From Acanthaster planci (taxonomy: Eukaryota > Echinodermata > Asteroidea > Valvatida > Acanthasteridae), in NCBI RefSeq assembly GCF_001949145.1, contig NW_019091371.1, positions 2,011,469 through 2,075,468 of the forward strand: a DNA stretch of 64,000 nt. The letters run 5' to 3'. The notes beneath the pieces are model-generated. The model saw only the letters and a list, made by a program, of their open reading frames with translations, ran no database searches and was not told where the DNA came from. The position numbers and the translations under genes are program-made. Every line of letters starts with the position of its first letter. The stretch's first letter is position 1. This document shows, one piece after another, positions 49,801-61,800 of this stretch.

Positions 49801-52800
49801 CGGTGTACTATTTGAATGCCGCATGGAGCGTAATTATTTCCTACATTAGCTTTTGGGGAGGTCGTTCGGAAATCTGGCACCAGATTGGGTCTGTAATGGA
49901 AACCAACATTTATGACAGAGAAATCCTTTAAAAGTTCTAAAAAAGTATTTGAAACATTTTGGCATTTCATTTCATTTCATTTTATCCCATTCCATTCCCA
50001 TTTTATTATTCAACATCTTCCTTGTTAGGAGATCACGCATAATCTGTCTAAGACACAAAGTCCAAAATGTAAACAGTTATCATCGCATCAACGAAAATAA
50101 TGCAAGGTTACCGGTAATCCATGTAGGCCTACATATCGTTACAATGCAATCCAAGCGATGCACGTAAATGGGTCTATCATTAACTGCCCACTGTCACTCA
50201 GATCATTCAAAAGTCGCTGCTGATGCCAAAAATGAAAGCTCAACGGAAATCATTGAGGGCCTTAGAAAACGCATTACTGAAATTAATGGATATGTGGAAA
50301 GCGGGTATGCGGTCTGTGAAAGTCAGAACTCACCTGGGATTGCCACTTCGTCGACTTACAATCCATCTGACGTATTTCACAATATTTCCCTGTTGGTTAT
50401 GGTGAGTATAGCTCTGACGCTGTACCCGAGTAATTGAAGGGACCTTCGGACGAGAATTTTCGTCTGGAGAATTTGATTGGATGGATTAATTTCTTTTGGC
50501 TTTTTTAGTCCTGGGAAATGACTGGGACCGTGCAAGCCAACTTTATAGATTTGGATTATTCAAAGCACATTGTTGCGTAGAACATTGGGGGAATTCCTGG
50601 AAAGAATAACGACTAGGGATTGGTCAGCAATACGTCACTTGTGACCGTTTTCAGTCGAGGCATGCTATACCGGCGGAGTGACACTTCCTTGACACATTCG
50701 GTCTCTTGGCGAAGTGGCAACTATTTTTAGGTTTTGCTACAAACGAAGAAATATCATCACATTGTATTAAATTTTGATTGTAACAAATAGCTTTTAACGG
50801 CGAGATAATAATTCTTACTTTCAAGTGACTGTTCAATAACTAAGTATGAAAAACAGCAATGCCTTGCGCAATCGGCGTAGAAACTAGAATATCTTGAACG
50901 GAAGTTCAATATAATGATGCTTCGTACCAAAATAAATTCCAATTCATCGAGTGTGTTTGTAAAAATATTTCTGTACTTATTATCCAGAGTCAACATTTTG
51001 CCATTTTCGTTTTGACGTAAAATAGCTTATTGTAACGTGTAAACCTGCATTTTTCTGAACTCTTTTCTTTAAAAACATCACATTGTAGACATGTTGAGAG
51101 GATTTTGATAGTGCTTAATTATGAAACATTAGTGATCAGCACGCAATGCTTGGATGTGTAATCTTTTACAGACTGTCATAAGGTAAATCTTCAATTTCTC
51201 TTCCAGATCTCCACCTTGTGATTCACACAACTGTAGGAAAGCAGATGATGAATTCCAAAGTGTATAGACTCAAACGCTGTTTGCGGAAAGAAAGCAAATT
51301 ATGCGCTCAGCGATGTAGTGATCATCGTCGGGCTTTGGCATGTTCAGCACACAACACCCTTTGTTTGATTATGTTTAACACACGCGCCGAACTTTGTTGA
51401 ACACTGCACAACACATGGGCGTGTGATTCAAGGGCAGTAATGTGCCGGGCATGCAGTTGAATGATGGAGCGGTGGAAGTGAAATGACATGGCAAAGTAAG
51501 CCGCGCTATTAAATTGTGGATCAGGCGAGCAGAAATTTATTGGGCGGATCTGCATCGTCCAGACAGCCTTTGTGGGACAGATAACCAATGTCCGTGCACA
51601 ACATGCCCTTTTCCTCATCTCAGAATAAGTATACATGCCGACCTGTAAGTTGACTAGAGTAAGTCATGTCTAAAACATCTGACCTGAAAGACACAGAGTA
51701 TACGTTTTATTTATTATTCATAGTTTGTAGTGGTGATAAGTAGGTATACCTTGACGGTATACGCCTTTTTTTAGCAGACCACTTCTGAGATTTCCGTTAT
51801 GGTTTGCTAAAATGAAACCGTATGGTATTTGTTCTTTACTGCACGATTGGGCTTGAATAACTGTAAACCAAATTTCATATCGTGATAAAATACTATGGTT
51901 TTCTTTTGTTTTCTTTTTTCTAAGACTTGCTTTATCACATTTGACAATTTGGACTTCGTATGTCTACATCTAGGAGTCCATTTTCGTCGTCTTTAATATG
52001 CTCTCCCGCATTTTCTTTTTGAAGTGGGGACCGGAGTATGGTGAAGAGGGGCACTCGAGGTCTGTAACAATGCCACCGAAGGCCACCCAACTGCCTCGCA
52101 AGAACATGACAAATGAGGACAACTTGTAGCCGGCGAGCCGTAGTTAAGTTAAGAAAAGCACGTCCGTACACTTAGCTCTTCAAACGGCGGAGAAAATCAA
52201 TGACTGTATAAAAGTTGGGAAGTGTACAAGCCGTTCCGCTTTAGAGCCCGGCAATTTGGTCGAACATGAAATGATTGTAATTCATGGTATACTCTTCATG
52301 CATCGTAACTGTATTAGAGTATCACAATAACGTGAAATGCAGATAAAAGATCAAAAGCTTCGGTCTGCTGAATGCTTGACGGGTTGGACAGTCCAGGAAA
52401 AAGATTCCTTAAGGTACAAACACCTTAAACAAGTCCACAAGATTCCACACAGGCTTTATTCTGTCGCAGTACGTACATTAAAATATACCCAGGTTCACAA
52501 ATACAATGAGCCCGTCATAAGTGTAAAAAGAAACAAGACTGGGAAATGAAAATTGGTACTCAGTGCTACTGAATTCAGAGCGCCAGATGGGACCAGGTCC
52601 TCAGATTTGCAACCGAAGGCCACCTCTCCACAGATGACTAGTTCGTTTCATCAACGCATTAGAGGGAATGCAGCCCCTTTTTTATTAAGATCCTCGCCAG
52701 ACACAACGTTACCAAGATTAAAAAACATACACGACTATCTAGCCTGTAATTCTTAGTGCTTATGTAACATTTACAAGAAAGCGCTTCACGTGAAATTTAT

Positions 52801-55800
52801 TTCTGTCTGTCTCCAATACAAAATATTTTTTATTCAGGATGGAAAAACGGAAGGCTACGCACATTGGATAGGAGAAAAATCACGTCAAATCGACTGGCGT
52901 ATTGTGAGCTGCGAAATGGAACAGGTGCAATGTTCGAGTTCTTCAAAAGCATTATTGCAATTGGTATTAAATTCTAATCACAAGAATGCAATCTTCGTCC
53001 GACGTAGTGGAAAAGTGTTGTTGATAAAGCCTTGTGTCAATATTATCCGGGAAGGTTCCGATTAAATAGAATGTCCCTTTTCCATTTGCTCGTCCGTAAT
53101 TTAACCTGTCCATGGAAATATAAATGCAAAAGGAATGTTTGCGAAATTTACAGCTGCAGTAAGTCGGCGCAGTTCGTGGCTGGGGTGCCAAGGTCTGCAG
53201 CACGATATTGGAATTGCTTCTGTTTTATGAAATTTCGACATGAGTCACGTAAAGTCCTTGGTAGTAGTCTACGTATCTGCATGCTATGCGCTTTATTTCA
53301 ATAACATCCTTGAGAGTGATTTTATTACAAAGGCTGATGCACATCGATATCCTGATAACATTCTTCTTTTTCAACGGTTGGAGACGCCAAGCTGAAATAA
53401 CTGTTATTTCTTGTCTGGTTTGTGGGTTTGTTTACAAATGTCCTCAGAGAGCATGTGCTGGGAATCCCAATTTGTGCCTTCTTCTGCCCCCTTTTTTTGA
53501 TCACTATTGTTTGCTTCATGTGGCACACAAAATAAGATTTTTCATTTTCCTCGAATGATGGTGATCTTGAAGGAGCGAGGAGCACCAAAACCTTGAGACT
53601 GCAATTTAAAGTTAATCTGCAAGTTGACGTTGCTGTAACTCCAGATTCTAATCGTCACTCGATAATTGCGCGTCTGCTCGTGAATTTCCTTCCAAGTACG
53701 TGTCATCTCCTTGCAGCAAATTTTGCGATGCATTCTGCTCTAATTGGCTTTTTCGTTTTGAAGGCGGAGTGGTTTTTACTTGTCACAACAATGGAGATTA
53801 AACTGCCGCAGAGACCTGATCGTTTCTTGAAGAGTTGCCGTGAGATACCAGCCATTGCTGCCACTGCCCCCCCCCCATTGGCGAGCACCATTATCGAAAA
53901 ATGATGTAAAACAGCAAACAAACTCAATTTCGTTATGCGTTATGTCTAGTTATTTTCAAAATCATGAATAAATAAAGGCTAAAATGGCCCGACAAATGGA
54001 TCGTGGTTCTTATGTTGACGCTTGCATTAAGTGACTAATGCACGGCCAAGGATGGCAGTAGAATTGAGAGAGTGTGTCTTAAGCGTGCTGAAACAGTGCA
54101 TTCAGAATTTATGAGGAAAAAGACGGAGGCGCATAACTAGGGGTATATGAACTGTTAGCGGACATTTGGAACGGTAGGGTTACAGAACACATAAACGCCT
54201 CGAATGAAACTAGGTTACACCCAGCAAGATATGGGACGGAGGGGTACCCCCCTTACTTGTCTGATCCAAAACACACTCTAACTATTGTTACTTAACACAC
54301 CATCCTAGGTGTATGAAAAGACTTCCTGAGATTCTAATCGAGCAATGACCAACACAAAAGTGTGTTTGGAGGGAGGGGTGCTCTCCACTCTTGCTTCAAA
54401 TGTGATATATTTTATCTGACAAACTTAAGCCGTGAGCATCTCACACCAACATTCTACTGTGTACATAAATGAAGGTTTCCTGAAACAGCCGTATAACGGG
54501 GAAACATTCGTGTCTCGTACAGCCTCACTATTCCAAGTGGTCCCCAATGTCTTTCCTTGTCATTGTAAACGTATTCGTATACACAATTATGAACCCTCAA
54601 CCACCATTTGTACATCAAGCGAGATACACAACTCAACTTATACTATTTTAATGGTCAAATTATCGGTCTGACAGGTAATTTAAAACTTACTGTTATCCAC
54701 TGTTACTTCCATGGGCATTTATTTAAAATACAATATCCAGTCCATTATTGAAATAATTTAGTTAGGCCTATTCCTTCGAGTTATGATGACAACCAGTACG
54801 ATTTAGATTTCGATATCTAATCTGAGGGAGATCTGCGTGACAGGACTGAGCGCTTTTAGCGAGTTTCAACCAGTCAGCGATATTTTTCATTGTGATGCCT
54901 GCACAAAAACGGAATCAACGAGTGAATGGCAGAGTTAACGGCTTAACGGTGACTCCTCAGAGTCTCTGTATGTCAGGTGGTTTCCACATACACTTCCTAT
55001 TTAATACATGCAACATAATCTCAATGATGAATAATACACGCAGGGCATTTGATTTGATACAGCACCACGACTTATTCAGCTAGTTATAGATGCAATAAAA
55101 AGGTATTTGAGCATCGGGCAGATTAATGCCGTAGCAAAAGGGCAAAAAGAGTGTTGAACATGTATACAGTGTCTCCCCTAAATGTTGCACTTTGCAGAGG
55201 CTACCTTCCACCCCAAATTTTGTTTCGTATTATTAAGAGAGTGTGAATTTAATCCATATCACAGACTTCGTTTGGAACGACTGAACAAAAAGGACATTTA
55301 CCGGCGGCCAATATGGCTAATACTTCACTTGAGGTGAATATTCTATAGGTTTTCTTCCGATGCAGTTCAGACAACGGGAAACTGCAAAAAGGCCTTAAGT
55401 GGGTGTAGTAAAATGATAGGTCGGCAAAAGGACTCACACAGGTGAATGTAATATACGCAAATTTTATTGCTCAAAGTGTGTAGAGCGATGGAAGCTTAGT
55501 GAAATCTGCGCTCTGAAAAGGTGACGATTCTTGGCATTTGACAAGTGACACAAAACAACATACCATGATTTACGGCAAAGATGGAAAATCTGGAGGTATA
55601 TATCATTTGTATAACTCACATTGGTATAAATCTGCCTCGACAACGCGTGCTCGATATGACCTGCGAAGATATTTAGGAGTGTCTTTCTTTTCGGCATTTG
55701 CCAAAAGTCACACTGCGCCAAGCGGTTCTTGTAGAAAGGCTGCATTCGACACTCAAAGTCCTACCGTTTTGAAATGCCTTAATACAACGTGAACTTCCAA

Positions 55801-58800
55801 CTTCATTTGACTTAATTTTTAATGACCCAGACTCTCTACAAGATAGGCCTATAGCATAGGCACATCGTCACTATGTCTGGAGAAACCAATTTCCGTGTAC
55901 AGCCCATATACACAGAATAATGAGGATATCAGGTTTACAAAGATTCACTAAGTTCTACCTTTGGTTATGTAAGATTTCCCTAATTGTTCAATTGTAGCTG
56001 TTTCTGAGATGTTTCAGTGGAAACAAATGAAGTGAATTAGAGTGAACAAACATCTTGTGTGCAAGTCACTGTGTCTCACCTCCACAAGTTTCCAGCGGCT
56101 GGCAACCTCCCCGACGCTTTCCGTCACCGAGGACAACACCGATCCCATCAGCGCTACTTTGACGGGTGGCGTGTAGATATGATCGTACAGCATGTTCAGT
56201 GCAGTCACCTTATCCCCCTGCAGGGAGTGAGAACAGATTTCACTTACAGCCTGGGGACTTGTCGAGGGGGAGGAAGTCAAAAGCACTCTGGAAAACAATA
56301 GATTGACTATATTGGCTGCTCCACTCGCCCTGCAGCTATATAAAGCGGTTTCCGATGACAGTAGCTAAATTTTGCGAGGCCTCAGAGAAATAACGGGAGG
56401 TAATTTAGGGGGAAAGGGAAGTAAGGAAGTGGAACGAGAATAGATGAGAATGTCTTGTTCTTTGCGCAGCGTTCTAAGGATTCCGAACTTTGTATCAGCC
56501 GCTGAATGATGCTGAAGTAATGAGATTGAGTGTACAGTAACGACTTGATTTATGAACCCGAGATGAAAGGACTAGACAGCCAGTAGAGGCCTGCGACTTA
56601 GCTCCATTAACCCTAACAATCCTCAGTCCTCCAACAGGTGAAGGATTGGGGACTGTTAGGGTTAAAGTACATGCTTCACCAAAATAAAACGCAGGTTTGG
56701 ACCGTATTACTAATTATGTTCCGGTTCCTGCAATAGTGAATGATTATGGAAGGTGATTAATCAAGGTTTGGAAAAGCTTGGAAAACCAAGGAAAACCGAG
56801 GAACTAGTTCAGCACCCCGTTTAGATGGCTTCTGTGCCCGAAAAAACAAAAACCATAATTCTATAGTCACACCAAAAGTTGGAAAGAAATTATTCTGAGC
56901 TTATCGACTCGGCAAGACCCCACGAAGCTGTTTCACTTGAACTATTTAAAGCGGTTGTTTCTCATTTTGTGCCTTTATGAGACCCCTGATCCCTTTACTC
57001 AATTCCTGCGAATGGTTTTAATTAGCACGTCCATTAAATGCAGAAAAAAAGCTTACGAATTTGAGGAAAACACTAAAAAAATTAAAGTCTCTGTCTCCTT
57101 TTAAACAGGTTGTATATTATGATGAGACTTTAACTTTCGCGATGCTGATCACGAAAAATAAGATAACGACATAGGTATACCTATAGTTTCTTGACAAAAA
57201 TGTGAGTAACCCCAACCTAAAAAGTATTCAATGAAGTTTTCTTTGACGGTCAATTACGCATGACATTAGTTGTGTAGATTCAAAAACCAAGCTCCTGTCA
57301 ACCCATTTCCTTTTTGAGGTACTCTGCAGACTGCGCACACTTATGTTCACCCACCGCTGCCGGTGTGCATGGGTTAGTGCATGGGTTAGTATGGGGTCGC
57401 GTATGACGGGTGAGCGGTGTTCTAGTCGCCTCTCCTGCGTCTACAGCTTCGAAGTTTGACCAGACAGTGAAGAATCATAGCCAGTATTCGATACTTGTGG
57501 ATGTTGTGTTCTCACATGGAGACGCAACACGGCGTGTTGCCAACACAGTATACGCATAGCGCGCAACATAAGCCGTTGAAAACATATCTTAGAGGAGTTT
57601 TTCTGGAGATATGCCCCATGTATATATTTACAAAGGACATTGGTCATGATATAGATGATAAAGCGAAAAGTCATTTTATGCAACATCGTCATTTAGTGTT
57701 CACAAAAGCCAGTACTGATTCTTGATATATCACAAAGCAATTTTTATCAATACCATTTAACCCTACTGAATTCTATACATTCGAATATCAATTCGACTTT
57801 AGGTTATGTAGCCTGATAACTTGCAGCCACAGAATGAAATCACAGTGTGAACCAAATTTAAGTTCTTGAATTTGGCTTTTAAAAAATGTTGCCAGCTAAT
57901 TGAGCATCGGGATGGCCTTTAGTTCAGTGCTGACTTCACCGTTATGCGTTTCAAATTCTTGGGAAACCTCCGGATGCAAGAATTTCATGATTTTTGTTTT
58001 TACAGGTACAGAGGAAATCAATGAATTTCACTGCTCGAAAAAGGCCACAGCTGCATTAGATGACTGAATAACAAAAGAATTACCCAGACATCTTGTTTCC
58101 ATCACAAAAGCTGTGCTGGCGTTCAGTGTTCGGCCCTGAAGAATATGCACAACAAAGTGGAGGCATGAGATTTGAAGCTTTTCATGGAGGAGGTAGCAAG
58201 TAAACTAGACGGGTTTGCGGTAGCACCATGGATATATCCCTCTTTTGAGTAGGTGGGGTTCTGAAAAGAACTGGTGGTACTCAACGTTTCGGACCGTAGG
58301 GGGTGTATGCTCTGTCCGTTGTCAGGAGACTGCAGAGGGTCCAGTGATGAGGCAGCTTATAATGTGTGGAGAGCAGCATCAGGCACTGGTACCCGCGCCG
58401 CATCAGAGAAGCCATCGAGATCATCGAGAGCAACACAGTACCACAAGACATCGCTTTCCACATCAGCAACATCTGGTGTCCAATCCTCACATCCCAGTCC
58501 AATGGATCCCCTTTACCCTAGGACATTCCCAGCCATGGGTCCCCTTTACCCTTAGCTACTCCCCCCTCCCCTCCATTAGACTGACACGCCTCACTGATTT
58601 GCCATCACCCCATTGACCTCAGTTGGATCCGGGGTTAGCATCCTCTCCACACCATATCAGCTGCCCTGTACACACCATAAGCTGCTTCATCAGTGGCCCT
58701 CTGCAGTCTCCTGACGACGGACAGATCATACTGTCCGAAACGTTGAGTAGCAACATTTCTTTTAAGAACTCCACATACTAAAAAAAAAGACATATCCATG

Positions 58801-61800
58801 GTGCTATACCGCAAACGTATCTAGTTTAAGAGGAGGGAGTTGAACATACGTGCATGCTTTATGAAAGAGCGCTTGGCAAAACCACATGAAAAGGCACTAT
58901 GTCTGTTCTTTAGTGTTAACTTACTGCCTCTTGTCCTCTGAATCTAGTGAACACTGGAAAGGGGACACACGTTCTCTGGAGGGCGTCTTCTTAATATGAT
59001 TTTTTTACACACCCTAGGGAGTAAGGACTATTGGGTTGTCACGGTTACCAGTGTTTAAAAATCCTCCCCCAACCTCAAATATAGGGAGTCCTCTACCTGA
59101 AGTTTTTTTATAAGCTGCTCCCGATCAAACTCGACATCTCTCACTTCCTGGCACGCAGACTATTTCCCTCGAGAGGATAGGACGGGGGCAGTTACACATT
59201 TCAAGGGACAAAGTCCACCTGCATCAACACGAATTAGGACCGAGTTGATTAAAACGAAGGGAAGCGAAACGAAGCTCGCTTAAAACTAAGTACCGCGTAG
59301 AAAAGTGTGCAATTGCGTTTGATTATTGAACTATGCGATGCTAACTTTTGTCCGTTTTGGGACACCGTATTGTCGATTGGTTGCAATTAAAGCTTTCTGC
59401 GTCAGATTTGGTTTTTGTGATTTAAGAATAAGCCACTTGCGACTTAAATTTGAATAAAATCTGGTACACTCTGTTATCTGATTGCACAGAAACGTAACAA
59501 TTTGAATTTCCCAGATTAAAGACACTGTTGCTATACCTCGTGATTCGGGGCAAGCTTTTGCATATTGACCACCATCTTTGGAATGGACAGGTTCCTTTGT
59601 GCCATTTTTATCCGTTGAGAACAAACGAAACCAAAAATAAACAAACAAAAGCTATCGCGCTGTAAACTCAAGATCTCCTGCTGAAAACGTGACCGGCCTG
59701 CTCAACTTTCCCCTCAACTTAGAAAACTTAGATGAACTCAGCCTTACCACATTGGCTTGAGAACCATGAGCCAAATATGTTTCATAATGAGCATCATTTT
59801 CGAGTATGTCGGTGCTTCATATTAAGTAGACGTTACATGTACATCGATCTTGCAACATGATGGTGCATGCTATTGATACAATTGTGCCTGCGTCGTCGAA
59901 ACACGCACCTTTCTCTGAAAGCCCTTGCACTTCTACTTACAAGAAAAGTCTTTAATAATGTAATTTTCACAATGAGTGCCACAACGATGATTCATAGGTT
60001 TTTAAATTATGTAAAGCAATACTGGGTATATAATAAAAAGGCCAGAAAACGTCACACCCAAGCATAATAATCGAGGGCAACATTAAAGGAGAAAACTCCA
60101 GAACGCTCAAGGCCGTTCCCAATTCATCACGACGGGTATTGTATGCCCGAATGTTCCATCTCAAATTAGATCGCGGAAAATGGAACGAGATGACAGCGCG
60201 TGACAATGTGCGGACTGAAAATGTGACTTAACAGTTCTCTGTTAGATCCACCGTTCCTAACAACGCAGATGCCTTCAAACGGAATTAATTACTTTGAATG
60301 GACCATTCAGCTAAATTGGATGAATCGTGCTCTTATGGTTTGTCCCCTGCTTCACAGTCATTGTTGTGCAAACACTTTGCTTTCTAAAATGTTTGTCGGT
60401 GACATAAATGCTTGCAGAAGACTTCGGTTTGTCTTTTCAAGGACGCACTTAAAAGCTCATTTTGTAACTTTTTTTGGAAATTTCGTACATAGGCCTAATG
60501 CAGTAATCCAATTTCTCCAAGGAACATGTTTTTAGGAAAAGAGCGTACAGTTTTGTGATCGCAATTTACGCTCTATTCAGCGGTCAATATTCCAGTTTAA
60601 ATCTACAAAGCTGTCACATTTTCTTAGCTAAAAGAAATATTTCGATTATGAAAACACCAGTCGTCAGAAAATGGGGACTTTTTGAGAGTTCGCATTTCAA
60701 TGTTTATGGATATCAGTCCGGATTGCATCAAGACCAAGAATTTAGTAACAAATCTTAACATTTACCAGCGCACTTTCAGAAAATATACTGCAGACCCAGG
60801 CTCACAATATTATGGTTATGTTATCACCACAATGCAAGCATGGAAATAGCGAACCAAGACGACCGATCTACCGACTTGGATGCAATCATCCAACAGGATT
60901 TATAAAAAAAATCCTGCAACTAAATCATTGCAACCTGGCTTCAAACCTTGCAGCCAAATTAGATTTCAAAAACCTAAGACAAGGCAACCAACCACAGAAA
61001 ACAATTCAAACATGTAAATGTGGTAGAAATAACCACTTAAGTGCCGTTAGGCCAAAACATTCCCCTTTATTCATACATTTACCTAGTGTCTAGATGACGG
61101 TGCATGAGCGGTTGTCCTTAAAATTAAGTTGTCATTCCACATTTTGTCAAATGATTTTTCGCCTTTAAGTCTTTTCTCCAGCGTCACAATAGCTACACTG
61201 AGATATTGAACTAAGCGCTAATTTTGAATGACGTTTTGTGCCATGCTCAGGCTGTATGTTTTACTTTAAGGCCCAAACTCTCCGATTTCTGGTCGGGAGC
61301 TGGCTCCAAAAGTGGTGGGGGCGATGCAGCCTTTTTTGGCCCTCCTTTTTTTTCCTGGAAATGATGCACGTATAACGCGCGATGTCCATCGTGGCTACAT
61401 GCGCTCGTAACACCGACCACTACCAACACTAAAATAGACTGGCCCCCGCATTTCTACTGTTTAAAAGTATTTTCAGCTTGTACACGTACACAGTTCATAA
61501 GACCACCTCGTTTGTCTGGTTGCCAGATGTAAATATATGGTACAGAAATGGTGTCATCTGAAAACGAGTGCACGGTTAGCTTTACTTGGAACTATATTAC
61601 TCAACCGCACCCCATCAAAAACACATTAAAATTTATACGCAGTAGCAGGATTACAGTCGATTAAGCAAGGTAGTTTGGCAGGTTGTAGACATCGTTTTAT
61701 ACCAAATAATTCAACAACTTTTTTATTTTGCGAGACGCGCAGGTGTATTGCGACGCACGCTGACCAGAAACCAGAGACTCTTTTATGGCCTAAGATCAAA

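Larger units (their letters stand above)
46623..56079 (-). other. Receptor intron 2
   Basis: About 9.5 kb. Contains (CT)n and (GTTT)n microsatellites, a pair of near-identical 180-bp direct repeats (49321-49500, 51710-51890) and one copy of a dispersed repeat (54212-54400). Open frames here are short and lack splice or domain support. Confidence 0.8.
58201..58828 (+). mobile_element. Penelope-like element fragment with inverted LTR-like arms
   Basis: The left arm (58201 to about 58375) and the right arm (about 58650-58828) are inverted copies about 175 bp long, from TAAACTAG at the outer edge inward. Between them 58381-58521 reads an open tail starting RHWYPRRIREAIEI and ending SNIWCPILTSQS, then TAG. 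This looks like the extreme C terminus of a Penelope-type polyprotein. Penelope-like elements are known for LTRs in direct or inverted orientation and for hammerhead ribozymes in them. Both arms carry a hammerhead-like motif (listed separately). Nearly all of the coding region has been lost by 5' truncation. Confidence 0.6.
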
